From the NCBI GenBank assembly GCA_022760475.1, contig JALEFZ010000070.1, forward strand, positions 27,803-91,802: a DNA stretch of 64,000 nt. Direction: 5' to 3'. The notes under the pieces were generated by a model that was not told where the DNA came from, ran no database searches, and was given only the letters and a program-made list of their open reading frames with translations. How positions within the stretch are numbered: position 1 is the first letter of the stretch; every line of letters starts with the position of its first letter. A program made the position numbers and the translations under genes. The stretch is from Bacteroidia bacterium. GTDB lineage: Bacteria > Bacteroidota > Bacteroidia > J057. Of this stretch, positions 52,938 to 61,722 are shown in pieces.

Positions 52938-53960
52938 ATGTGGGATAGAAGCTGGAAATTTGCTGTAAGGAATGTACTGAAAATCGGTGACCGACTGGGT
53001 CAGGCGACAGGCATTTCTACGCGAAAAGAGCAACAGCATCAGTCCAGGATCGACGCTTTTTACGATTCTATTTATCCAGCAAATCTTAACATTCCCACGA
53101 CAGCTAGCCTGGATTTTACTCAATTTCCCTACCTCTCCGTCTCCTATCGTTCACCATCCTTTTGGGAGCGTACCTATCAAATGTCAGATGCCGGATTGCC
53201 ATTGGTACCCTATAAGGGAGAGGAGCAGCCGAAAACTAATATTGTTACGACAGCTCAATATGGCCTTTCCTGCTATGACGCCTGGAAAGCCGGAAGTGAG
53301 GGTGAAGAAAAATTCAAGAATGTTCTGAAGTTTCTACTCGATGAAGGTGAGTTGAAGGATGGCAAAAGAAGATATCCCTTCCATTTTGATTGGCCTGCTT
53401 TTGACCTGAAAGCTCCCTGGTATTCAGCCTTGGCTCAGGCTCAGGTTGTTTCACTTTTATTGAGGGGGCATCAGGAATATCAGGACGAAACTTACTTGGT
53501 TCAGGCCAGAGAGGCTTTAGGGTTCCTTTTTGTTTCGGTAAATGAAGGAGGTTTAAGGCAAGCCACTCCTGAGGGAAGGCTGTGGCTAGAGGAGTATCCC
53601 AGCGAAAATCCTTCCCTGGTATTGAATGGTTTTGTCTCTACAGTCATCGCCTTATTGGAAATGAGGCCACTGCTTTTGGAAGAGGAAGTGATTTCAAAGG
53701 TACTTCCTGCAGTAGAGAGCCTGATTTTCTCATACAAATATTACGACCTGGGTTGGTGGCTATTATACGATCGGGTACGCTATGTCCCTATCACAGAAGA
53801 ATATATGCGTTTTCAAATCCTTCAATTGGAACAATTACAGTCTTTATGTCCTATGCCGTTTTGGAATGCTTTGAGAGAAAGGCTGCTTGGCTTTTATGAA
53901 GGAAGAAAATGGAATTTCATCAAGGATATGAAGGGATTGAGAATCAAGGTTGGTTTGTAA
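52938..53960 (+). CDS. D-glucuronyl C5-epimerase-like protein
   Basis: This 340-aa protein resembles the C-terminal (alpha/alpha-barrel) domain of heparosan glucuronyl C5-epimerase (C5-epim_C). Matching phrases are PWYSALAQAQVVSLLLRGH (about 157-176), WLEEYPSENPSLVLNGFV (about 216-232; EEYP at 218), and YDLGWWLLYDRVRY (about 268-282) with several Tyr residues in the positions where the animal enzyme has catalytic tyrosines. C5-epimerases turn D-glucuronate into L-iduronate in a polymer. There is no signal peptide, so it would act in the cytosol on a lipid-linked glycan. The role on this polymer is inferred; a glycan hydrolase-like fold of other function cannot be excluded. Confidence 0.75.
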   Translation: MWDRSWKFAVRNVLKIGDRLGQATGISTRKEQQHQSRIDAFYDSIYPANLNIPTTASLDFTQFPYLSVSYRSPSFWERTYQMSDAGLPLVPYKGEEQPKTNIVTTAQYGLSCYDAWKAGSEGEEKFKNVLKFLLDEGELKDGKRRYPFHFDWPAFDLKAPWYSALAQAQVVSLLLRGHQEYQDETYLVQAREALGFLFVSVNEGGLRQATPEGRLWLEEYPSENPSLVLNGFVSTVIALLEMRPLLLEEEVISKVLPAVESLIFSYKYYDLGWWLLYDRVRYVPITEEYMRFQILQLEQLQSLCPMPFWNALRERLLGFYEGRKWNFIKDMKGLRIKVGL

Positions 53961-53970
53961 TCATTAATGA

Positions 53971-55248
53971 ATGAAAGAAAAACTTGAACATATAGAGGTC
54001 ATGCAAAAACATGCTTCAGGAACCCAAGCGAAGAGAGATGTCCTTTTCCTTTTCACGGGTTATGCTCCATTTGGAAGGTATGAGGTATACATCAAAAATG
54101 AATTGCAGATCCTGTCCAAAAATTTCCTTAAGATTTACATTTTTCCTGCTGATTCTAGTAAAGGAGAGAAATGGGAATTGCCCGAGAATATTGAAGTTGT
54201 CAAGATTGAAAAGGATAGCCCGGTTTCAAAAAGTGAAGTTTGGGGGAAGTACGGCAGCCAAATATTGAGTGCAATGGCCGCTGGCCTTGCTAGTAGAGGA
54301 AATCTGGGATCTAAATTGAGTCGCTTTCGCGAGGAATTGAGTTGGATTGTAGATGCCGCCAGGCGAGCCATCCGACTAGAGAAGTGGGCCATCGAACATG
54401 GCTTTGACTTTAGAAATCTGAGCCTCTATTCCAACTGGTTTGTAGGCTGGGCAGATAGCCTTTCCCTGATGAAGGCAAGTGGTGTGATAGACTCCTTCCT
54501 TTGTCGTGCACATGGTTACGACCTTTATCCACAAAGACGTCCATGGGGATATATTTTCTTCAGGCCTTTCCATTTGAGAATGGTAGATCGGGTAATTTGT
54601 ATTTCGCAAGCAGGTATGGATTTTTTACAGGAGAATTATCCTGCATTCAAGGATAAAATCAGCCGATCATACCTGGGAGTCTTTGACAGGGGATTGTCCA
54701 TCTTGCGTGATCCTGAGGAAATCAGGGTTCTTTCCTGTTCCAATATGATTCCCCTTAAACGAATTCATCGGATTATGGCTATCCTGAAGGAACTGGATAG
54801 GCCTGTCCATTGGGTGCATTTTGGAAGTGGTGCTTTGGAGGAAGAACTGAGGCAGCAGGCAAGCGAACTTCCTGAGCACATCAGTTGGGAGTTTCCGGGA
54901 AGGCTGCCCAATGATGAGTTATTGGCCTGGTATAGGGATAATCATATCGATTTTCTGATCAATGTGAGCGAGTCCGAAGGACTCCCTGTTTCCATTATGG
55001 AGGCCATAAGTATGGGGATTCCTTCGGTAGCAACCGATGTAGGAGGTACCAGAGAGATCGTTCGCTCAGATACGGGTTTGCTGATCCCTGCTGATTTTGA
55101 TGACAAGGAAGTTGCCAATCAAATCCTTGAAAAAATAGAAATCTGGCGAAATCCATGGTACAGGGAAAGCACCAGGATCTTCTGGAAAGAGAACTTCAAT
55201 GCAGAAGAAAATTTTAAAAATTTCATTCAAACCCTAAAGCAGCTCTAA
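53971..55248 (+). CDS. Glycosyltransferase (GT4-type)
   Basis: This 425-aa GT-B enzyme is paralogous to the one at 48543. The N-terminal half begins VLFLFTGYAPFGRYEVYIKN. The donor site is intact: SESEGLPVSIMEAISMGIP with the E-x7-E pair, then TDVGGTREIVRSDTGLLIP. The phrase EVYIKNELQILSK parallels QFIETEIHFLSR in the other copy. It probably adds another residue of the repeat unit. It starts 10 bp after the epimerase-like gene. Confidence 0.9.
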   Translation: MKEKLEHIEVMQKHASGTQAKRDVLFLFTGYAPFGRYEVYIKNELQILSKNFLKIYIFPADSSKGEKWELPENIEVVKIEKDSPVSKSEVWGKYGSQILSAMAAGLASRGNLGSKLSRFREELSWIVDAARRAIRLEKWAIEHGFDFRNLSLYSNWFVGWADSLSLMKASGVIDSFLCRAHGYDLYPQRRPWGYIFFRPFHLRMVDRVICISQAGMDFLQENYPAFKDKISRSYLGVFDRGLSILRDPEEIRVLSCSNMIPLKRIHRIMAILKELDRPVHWVHFGSGALEEELRQQASELPEHISWEFPGRLPNDELLAWYRDNHIDFLINVSESEGLPVSIMEAISMGIPSVATDVGGTREIVRSDTGLLIPADFDDKEVANQILEKIEIWRNPWYRESTRIFWKENFNAEENFKNFIQTLKQL

Positions 55249-55249
55249 C

Positions 55250-56572
55250 TTGAAAAACTTGCTCAAATCTCTGATTCGAAAAATCTCTGCTGTCTTTTTC
55301 AGCCGACTTCAGCCGCATTGGGAAGAAGTTCGGAAGGCGGTGGAAAAGGAGAGCTTCGAAAAATTGGTAGAAAATGTAGGGCCAGACCTGGAAATGGAAG
55401 AAATCCCTTCAGTAAGTATGCCCCGAATGTTAGCGCTGGGGGAGGGAGTAAAAATGGGTCGAAGAATTAACCTGGAATCTGAAGGAGGAATTATCCTGGG
55501 TGATCATGTACAATTGGAGGATGGCGTTTGCATCGAAAGCATAGAAAAAGAAAGGGATATCCCTTCATTTGATATTGTCCATCCTGATTTTATGAAGCCT
55601 GTGGTCATCGGTGAAGGGGCTTATATTGGAAGAAATACCACCATCATGCCCGGAAGTATTATTCCAGGTGGAAGCCTGGTTCAGGCTGGAAGCGTGCTGA
55701 GTGGGACTCATAACTTTCCGAAGAGAAAAACCACATCAAGCAATTCTAAAGGGAAAAATGCACTTGGTTTTGGAGATAAACTGTTTTTTGTAGCCTCTAC
55801 AGGCCGATCTGGAACCAAGACCATTTCAGCGCTTCTTTCTCAGCATCCCGACATTGATTGCAGACATGAAGCTCAATTCGCCCTGAACAATCTCTCAACC
55901 CTCATGGCTGAAGGAGAAAGTTCAGAATTAGTGGAGGCAGCCCTGAAAGTGATGTACCTCCAATCGGCAAATATCAAGACCACTAAAAAAGTATATGGTG
56001 AATCTGACTTGAAGAATTCAAGCCTGATTCCAGGCCTGCATAAAATATTACCTGAGGCAAAGTTCATTTGGCTCATCAGAAAAGCAGAAGACTTTGTGGC
56101 CTCTGCCTATGGCAGGGGATGGTTCGACCAACGAGAATATTGTTACGGTGAGGAGAAGACATTCTCTCCTGATAGCATGATTTCGGAGAATGATATGAAC
56201 ATGTACCGTTGGGAATATGCCAGGCATCGGGTAAATGGAGGGAAAACCGAGGGCCTTGAAAAGGAAACCTGGGAAAAAATGGGTGCTTTTGAGCGTTGCT
56301 GTTGGTATTGGGGCTATTGGAACCAAATGATCGAAAAGCAACTGATAGAGCTAAGACCCAGGCAGTATTTTTTCCTGAGACTTGAAGAAATCGAAGAGCA
56401 ATTGCCAGCTATCCTGGAATGGTTGGGAGTCAAAGAAGCCCCAATTCAGTCAGGGGTCTTCAATCGGGCATCGCATAAAAAAGTGAAATCTGAAAGCTGG
56501 TCTGAGGAACAGAAAAGGGTGTTTGAAAAGTGGTGTAGGGAAGGAATGAACAAATGGTATGGGAATGATTAG
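55250..56572 (+). CDS. Hexapeptide-repeat/sulfotransferase fusion protein
   Basis: This 440-aa protein joins a left-handed beta-helix region (about 60-155; VKMGRRINLESEGGIILGDH, VVIGEGAYIGRNTTIMPGS, IIPGGSLVQAGSVLSG) to a PAPS-dependent sulfotransferase domain (about 176-440). The 5'-phosphosulfate loop is VASTGRSGTKTISALLSQHP (184 on) and the 3'-phosphate site is FIWLIRKAEDFVASAYGRGW. It likely sulfates the glycan, while the helix may acylate it or only trimerise the enzyme; the acyltransferase catalytic His was not located. The start is a TTG at 55250, 1 bp after the preceding stop; no ATG fits before residue about 45. Its last 14 bp overlap the deacetylase gene. Confidence 0.8.
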   Translation: MKNLLKSLIRKISAVFFSRLQPHWEEVRKAVEKESFEKLVENVGPDLEMEEIPSVSMPRMLALGEGVKMGRRINLESEGGIILGDHVQLEDGVCIESIEKERDIPSFDIVHPDFMKPVVIGEGAYIGRNTTIMPGSIIPGGSLVQAGSVLSGTHNFPKRKTTSSNSKGKNALGFGDKLFFVASTGRSGTKTISALLSQHPDIDCRHEAQFALNNLSTLMAEGESSELVEAALKVMYLQSANIKTTKKVYGESDLKNSSLIPGLHKILPEAKFIWLIRKAEDFVASAYGRGWFDQREYCYGEEKTFSPDSMISENDMNMYRWEYARHRVNGGKTEGLEKETWEKMGAFERCCWYWGYWNQMIEKQLIELRPRQYFFLRLEEIEEQLPAILEWLGVKEAPIQSGVFNRASHKKVKSESWSEEQKRVFEKWCREGMNKWYGND

Positions 56573-57647
56573 CAAGGAACATACACAAATCAAAATGGAC
56601 ATCTGGTCCATATTCACTGCCGAGGGAGAGCGTTCCAGTTCGGTCAGGGATCAATATGGACGTAGTCCACACCTGCTGGCAAATCACTCGCCTGCGATCC
56701 CATCTGTTTCTAATTACCTGACTCAGCAAGGCTTTAAACCTGAGTATCCCGAAGGGAAAGAGTGGGGGGTATTGCTCTCTCATGATGTAGATTGGCTAAA
56801 CTATGTTGGTTTGTCAGGAAGAAACCTCATGGTCAGACAGGCAAAAAGGTTATTGAAGGGGCAGGTTTCTGATTTTTTGAAGGGGTGGGTGGAAGGAAAA
56901 AATCGCAGGGCAGCCGAATATAGATTGGAACTACTTCTGGAAGCCCATGAGAAAAGGAATATCCATTCCAGCTATTTTTTCCTGGCTTTGGAAGCAGGAG
57001 ATGAAGACTTTAACTATCTCATCGAAGATGCTCAGGGGGATGTAAAGATGGTCCTTGAAGCAGGCAGCGAAGCAGGGCTTCACGGAGGGCATGCTGCCTA
57101 TAATTCTGTTGAGATCCTCTCTAGAGAGTTGAATAGAATTCGTCCTCATGTCCCGGAACTGAGGGGATACCGCAACCATTACCTGCGTTTTGACATCCAT
57201 CAAAGCTGGAATCTACTGGCTGAGGCAGGGTTTGAATATGACGCAACCTTTGGTTTTGCTGGATTTCCTGGCTTTCGCAATGGCATGTGCCATCCATTCA
57301 GGCCTTTCGATCCCAAAACTTCAAAATATCTGGATATCGTGGAGTTTCCCCTCCATGTAATGGATGTTAGCCTGTTTAATTACCTCGGGCTGGCTCCTGA
57401 TGCAGCCTTTGAAGTTGTTAGAAGCTTCGCCCACAAGGTGAAGGCACAAAATGGGGTATTCAGTATCCTTTGGCACAACAACTACCTCACAGGAGAATGG
57501 GGAGCGTTCTACCTCAAAGTCCTGGATTTTTTGACTAGGCAGGAGGCTTACATTTCCACCCATAGCCAAATGCTGGATTGGTGGAAGGCCCAAGGTTATA
57601 TAGATCAAATGGAAAACATTCTAAATGAAACCAGAACAGAATCATAA
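56559..57647 (+). CDS. NodB-like polysaccharide deacetylase family protein
   Basis: This 362-aa protein has a NodB-type barrel. Motif 1 is LLSHDVDWLN (Asp76, Asp78), the second motif reads AGLHGGHAAYNS (His175, His178) and the third region is RGYRNHYLRFDIHQSW, followed by DATFGFAGFPGFRNGMCHPF. This is the divergent polysaccharide deacetylase group with GLHxSY-like motif found in exopolysaccharide clusters; the spacing of its His pair (3) differs from the classical HSxxH. It would remove N-acetyl groups from amino sugars, giving free amines for sulfation. It has no signal peptide, so it acts in the cytosol. The start overlaps the sulfotransferase gene by 14 bp. Confidence 0.78.
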   Translation: MGMISKEHTQIKMDIWSIFTAEGERSSSVRDQYGRSPHLLANHSPAIPSVSNYLTQQGFKPEYPEGKEWGVLLSHDVDWLNYVGLSGRNLMVRQAKRLLKGQVSDFLKGWVEGKNRRAAEYRLELLLEAHEKRNIHSSYFFLALEAGDEDFNYLIEDAQGDVKMVLEAGSEAGLHGGHAAYNSVEILSRELNRIRPHVPELRGYRNHYLRFDIHQSWNLLAEAGFEYDATFGFAGFPGFRNGMCHPFRPFDPKTSKYLDIVEFPLHVMDVSLFNYLGLAPDAAFEVVRSFAHKVKAQNGVFSILWHNNYLTGEWGAFYLKVLDFLTRQEAYISTHSQMLDWWKAQGYIDQMENILNETRTES

Positions 57648-57694
57648 ATTTTTTGAAGAACTGATTGCCCAAACCCTAATTCTGACAAATAAGC

Positions 57695-59140
57695 ATGCTG
57701 TTTAACTCGCTCGAATTTCTTGTCTTTTTTCCAGTAGTCCTGCTGCTATACTACCTGCTTCCACATCGGTTCAGGTGGCCGCTCCTGCTGGTAGCGAGTT
57801 ATTATTTCTACATGTCGTGGAATCCTCCCTATATCCTGTTGATCGTCATTTCTACCCTGATTGATTTTGTAGCAGGTAGGCAAATGTCTCAACTCGAAAG
57901 CAAAGAGCAACGGAGACCATGGCTTTATCTGAGCCTGTTATCCAACCTGGGGATTCTCATTACCTTCAAATACTTCAACTTTTTCAGTGGGGCGGTAACA
58001 GATCTGATCCAGTCTACTGTCAATCCTGAATATACAGGAGTGGTCCATGGCCTGATCCTTCCGATGGGTATATCATTCTACACTTTCCAGACCATGAGTT
58101 ATAGCATAGATATTTTTCATGGAAGGGCAAAGGCAGAAAAACACCTGGGAATTTTCGCCCTCTTCGTAAGTTTCTTTCCGCAGTTGGTAGCGGGACCTAT
58201 CGAAAGGGCACAGAATCTCCTCGGGCAATTCAAAATGAAGGTGAACTTCTCCTACGAGAACATAGTTACTGGTCTTAGACAGGCTGCCTGGGGGATGTTC
58301 AAAAAGGTGGTCATTGCCGACAGGCTGGCAGTCATGGTAGACCATGTTTACAACAGTCCTACAGAATTTGAGGGCATTTCATTGCTTCTGGCGACCTTTT
58401 TCTTCGCCTTCCAGATCTTCTGTGACTTCTCAGGATATTCGGATATCGCCATAGGGACGGCAAAGATGCTGGGCATTGACCTGATGGAAAACTTCCGCAG
58501 GCCATATTATAGCAAATCTATAGCTGAGTTTTGGCGGAGGTGGCACATTTCACTTTCTACCTGGTTCAGGGATTATGTGTACATCCCACTTGGTGGTAAC
58601 CGGGTGCTAAAGTGGCGTTGGTATTACAACCTTTTTATCACCTTTGCCATCAGTGGCCTTTGGCATGGTGCAAATTGGACTTTCCTGATTTGGGGAGCCT
58701 TACATGGCCTTTATCTGATTCTGGAATTGGTGGTTAAATATCCACGGAAAGGCCCAAGGTGGCAAGATCCATTCAAAGTCATTTGGGTGTTTGGCCTGGT
58801 TTGCCTGGGCTGGATATTCTTCAGGGCCAATTCGCTTGCTGACGCCCTATACATTTGCCAACATAGCATCACAGGCCTTGGAAAGAGTATTTCATTGATT
58901 CAACAAGAACCCGTGAAGCATCTTTTTCTTGGCCAGGGTTCGGAGTCCTTGCTGCTGTCCTTCTTTTTCCTGGGAGCGATGGAGTTTGTGCACCTTTTCC
59001 AAAGAAAAAAGGGTTCGTCTTATTTCTTTGGAGAACATCCGCTTTTATTGAGATGGGCTTTTTATACGTTCTTAATGGTCAGTATGGTGCTTTTCGGTAT
59101 TTATCACAACCAAAGTGAGTTTATCTATTTTCAGTTTTGA
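57695..59140 (+). CDS. MBOAT family O-acyltransferase (AlgI-like)
   Basis: This 481-aa polytopic membrane protein starts MLFNSLEFLVFFPVVLLLYY, the typical AlgI/DltB opening. It has many helices, RPYYSKSIAEFWRRWHISLS and the catalytic-histidine motif SGLWHGANWTFLIWGALHG (about 320-338). These enzymes move acyl groups, usually acetyl, across the inner membrane to a periplasmic partner that esterifies polysaccharide. The partner is probably the next gene, 5 bp downstream. Full length for the family (about 460-520). Confidence 0.93.
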   Translation: MLFNSLEFLVFFPVVLLLYYLLPHRFRWPLLLVASYYFYMSWNPPYILLIVISTLIDFVAGRQMSQLESKEQRRPWLYLSLLSNLGILITFKYFNFFSGAVTDLIQSTVNPEYTGVVHGLILPMGISFYTFQTMSYSIDIFHGRAKAEKHLGIFALFVSFFPQLVAGPIERAQNLLGQFKMKVNFSYENIVTGLRQAAWGMFKKVVIADRLAVMVDHVYNSPTEFEGISLLLATFFFAFQIFCDFSGYSDIAIGTAKMLGIDLMENFRRPYYSKSIAEFWRRWHISLSTWFRDYVYIPLGGNRVLKWRWYYNLFITFAISGLWHGANWTFLIWGALHGLYLILELVVKYPRKGPRWQDPFKVIWVFGLVCLGWIFFRANSLADALYICQHSITGLGKSISLIQQEPVKHLFLGQGSESLLLSFFFLGAMEFVHLFQRKKGSSYFFGEHPLLLRWAFYTFLMVSMVLFGIYHNQSEFIYFQF

Positions 59141-59145
59141 TCATT

Positions 59146-60102
59146 ATGGAAAAATTATACCTCAAGATTTTTGCCCTCATGATCATTTATCTGATCATTT
59201 TCTATCCCCTACAGTTGTGGGTGGATAAGCATCAAAAAGGGAATTTTGATCTCTGTGATAAGCAGGAGTGGGTATTGTCCAAACAAGGAGAATCCTTCCA
59301 GGATGGATTTATTGGATCTTCCAGGGCATTCAACATGCTCGACATGAACATCCTTTCCAAAGAATTAGGGAGGAAAACGATAAACCTGGCTACCTCCGGA
59401 TCAAATTTCTCCGAAAACCTGCTTTTGCTCCATCTTTTCCTGCAAAATGGCAACCAACTGGAAAGGGTATTTATTCAGGCAGATGTTTATGGCCTGGATT
59501 CGAAAAACTCTTATTCATACCCCTTCCACGACTATGTTTACCTGCCATACCTGGGAGACAGCCTGGTAGATCAACTTTACAAGAGAGAAGTCCCCAGCTA
59601 CAAATACCTGATGTGGAGGTACATCCCCTTCCTGAAATACATGGAATTCAATGACAGGTATTCATTCTATAAAATGATCCGTGGAGGCTACAATTGTACG
59701 GAGTCCGAATTTGATGGCGCTTTGGGTTCAGAGATTCATACAGACAATGGGTTCGAAGAAAATGAAGAAGCTCGATTAAAGTTTGGGGTGAATGCTACGG
59801 ATGTTAAGAGTCTAGTAGATTTGATTGATTATTGTAAGCAAAATGGGATTGAGGTAGTACTCTATCAAGCACCTGAGTATGTGGATTATGTAAAGCGGCA
59901 GAAGAACCGATCAGAAGTATTGGAGGAGTATCAAGCCATTTTGAAGGGAGAAAAACTCAAGTGGTTGGATTTTGTAGGTGAGGATTCTTTGAACACAAAT
60001 AAACTTTATTTCAAGGATAATACCCATTTGAACCAAAGTGGAGTAGAGGCCATGTCAAAAAGCCTTGCTGTAAAAATAAAGCAAATGGATAATCCTGATT
60101 GA
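59146..60102 (+). CDS. SGNH-like partner of the MBOAT (AlgJ/DltD-like)
   Basis: This 318-aa protein has an N-terminal membrane helix (about 5-25, LKIFALMIIYLIIFYPLQLW) and a periplasmic domain. GFIGSSRAFNMLD has the nucleophile-type GSSR loop seen in DltD/AlgX-like SGNH proteins, and the late DNTHLNQSGVEAMS fits the block V catalytic Asp-x-x-His (DNTH). It likely accepts the acyl group from the MBOAT and places it on the glycan. I chose the ATG at 59146 over a TTG at 59137. It is the last gene before a 143-bp gap. Confidence 0.78.
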   Translation: MEKLYLKIFALMIIYLIIFYPLQLWVDKHQKGNFDLCDKQEWVLSKQGESFQDGFIGSSRAFNMLDMNILSKELGRKTINLATSGSNFSENLLLLHLFLQNGNQLERVFIQADVYGLDSKNSYSYPFHDYVYLPYLGDSLVDQLYKREVPSYKYLMWRYIPFLKYMEFNDRYSFYKMIRGGYNCTESEFDGALGSEIHTDNGFEENEEARLKFGVNATDVKSLVDLIDYCKQNGIEVVLYQAPEYVDYVKRQKNRSEVLEEYQAILKGEKLKWLDFVGEDSLNTNKLYFKDNTHLNQSGVEAMSKSLAVKIKQMDNPD

Positions 60103-60245
60103 TGGAAAGCATAGAAGAGAATTTTTTTTGTGAAAAGTCTTTTCAGCAAAAAGGAGTTGTTTAACTTCATCACCTGCTAGTTTGGGGGGAAAGAATATCT
60201 CTCAAATGCGCGTTTGAATTGAAAATTTTAGCTATTGAGCAACAA

Positions 60246-61271
60246 ATGGAAAAATTAAAATTTGCCCTCGTGGGATGTGGAAGTATTGGGAAAAGGCATG
60301 TGGCTGTCCTTGATGCAGAGGAGCAGGCGGAAGTTGTCGCCATCTGTGATCAGGACGAAGCCAAGGTAGCTGCCTTGTCAGAGCTATATGACACCTTGCC
60401 TTACTACACTTCCTATGAGCAAATGCTGGATGAAGTTGAGGCAGATATCATCGTCATCGCAACTCCCCATGCCCTGCATGCTCCTATGGCGATTCAGGCA
60501 GCAAATAAAAAGTTCAATGTTTTGGTCGAAAAACCCATGGCTTTGAGCCTCCAGGATTGCCACGCCATGAACGAGGCAGCCTACAAAAACGAAGTAAAGT
60601 TGTGGGTGGTCAAGCAGAATAGGTACAATGTGCCCGTAAAATTGACCAAGGAAGCCATTGATCAGGGCCGTTTGGGGAAAATTTTCATGATCAAATGTGA
60701 CATCCTTTGGAACAGATACCAGGGTTATTATGACGACTCGGTTTGGAGGGGAAGCATAGAAAAGGAAGGAGGAGCCTTATTTACCCAGGCCAGTCACTTC
60801 ATAGACCTGCTTATTTGGTGGTGTGGAGATGTGATTGAAGCCAAAGGTAAAATGGAGACCCAAAATCACAACATTGAAACGGAAGATTCTGGAATCGTAA
60901 CCCTTAAGTTCAATTCAGGCGCATTGGGTTCATTGGTTTGGACCACCTGTGTTTTTAACAAGAACTACGAAGGCAGCATCACTATTGTAGGAGAGCGCGG
61001 AACCATCAAAATAGGAGGGAAGTACCTCAATAAGATTGAGTTTTGGGAGGTGGAAGGATTTCCCTTGCAGGAGGGAATTGAGTTTTCCGATAAGCCAAAT
61101 GCCTACGGCAAATACCAGGGAACCTCATCCAATCATGACAAGGTGGTCAAAGCCATCATAGGTCAGGTCAATCGCGAGCGCAAGGATACCGTGGATGGTT
61201 TTGAGGGAATGAAGTCTGTTGCTGCGATCGAAATGATTTACAATCAATTGAGAAACAATGAATCAGCCTAA
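60246..61271 (+). CDS. Gfo/Idh/MocA oxidoreductase, WbpB/WlbA-like
   Basis: This 341-aa enzyme has an N-terminal Rossmann fold (KFALVGCGSIGKRHVAVLDA, cofactor glycines) and the conserved NVLVEKPMALSLQDC. The C-terminal Gfo/Idh domain has GGALFTQASHFIDLLIWWCG, where the active-site His is in SHFIDL. With the acetyltransferase and aminotransferase that follow it matches the WbpB-WbpE-WbpD set, in which this enzyme oxidises C3 of UDP-GlcNAc-uronate. I chose the ATG at 60246 over a TTG at 60219. It overlaps the acetyltransferase gene by 14 bp. Confidence 0.85.
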   Translation: MEKLKFALVGCGSIGKRHVAVLDAEEQAEVVAICDQDEAKVAALSELYDTLPYYTSYEQMLDEVEADIIVIATPHALHAPMAIQAANKKFNVLVEKPMALSLQDCHAMNEAAYKNEVKLWVVKQNRYNVPVKLTKEAIDQGRLGKIFMIKCDILWNRYQGYYDDSVWRGSIEKEGGALFTQASHFIDLLIWWCGDVIEAKGKMETQNHNIETEDSGIVTLKFNSGALGSLVWTTCVFNKNYEGSITIVGERGTIKIGGKYLNKIEFWEVEGFPLQEGIEFSDKPNAYGKYQGTSSNHDKVVKAIIGQVNRERKDTVDGFEGMKSVAAIEMIYNQLRNNESA

Positions 61272-61722
61272 AATATACCAGGCCACCATCAGGGATGTAG
61301 ATTTTGGTGAAGGAGTCACAGTTGTTGAACCTGTCAACCTCTACGAATGTAAAATTGGAGATGGATGTTTCATCGGTCCCTTCGTGGAGGTTCAAAAAAC
61401 AGCAGTCATTGGCAAAAGAACCAAGGTTCAATCCCATGCTTTCGTCTGCGAGCTGGTTACCATAGGAGATGATTGCTTTATCGGCCACGGAGTCATGTTC
61501 ATCAATGACCTTTTTGCTACTGGAGGACCTGCCCAGGGGAAAAAGGAACTTTGGAAGGAAACCCATATTGGGAACAATGTTTCTATCGGTTCGAATGCGA
61601 CGATCCTTCCTGTGGATATTTGTGATCATGTGGTGGTTGGCGCAGGATCAGTTGTTACAAAATCAATTACAGAACCCGGGATTTATGTTGGAAACCCGGC
61701 TAAAAAACTCAGAGAATTATGA
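61258..61722 (+). CDS. Hexapeptide N-acetyltransferase, WbpD/WlbB-like
   Basis: This 154-aa left-handed beta-helix protein has hexapeptide turns (KIGDGCFIGPFVEVQKTAVI, HIGNNVSIGSNATILPVDIC) and a loop with a candidate catalytic His (GHGVMFINDLF). WbpD acetylates the 3-amino group of the UDP-3-amino-uronate with acetyl-CoA. The order here (oxidase, acetyltransferase, aminotransferase) supports that assignment. It overlaps both neighbours, 14 bp upstream and 4 bp (ATGA) downstream, indicating tight coupling. Confidence 0.85.
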   Translation: MNQPKIYQATIRDVDFGEGVTVVEPVNLYECKIGDGCFIGPFVEVQKTAVIGKRTKVQSHAFVCELVTIGDDCFIGHGVMFINDLFATGGPAQGKKELWKETHIGNNVSIGSNATILPVDICDHVVVGAGSVVTKSITEPGIYVGNPAKKLREL

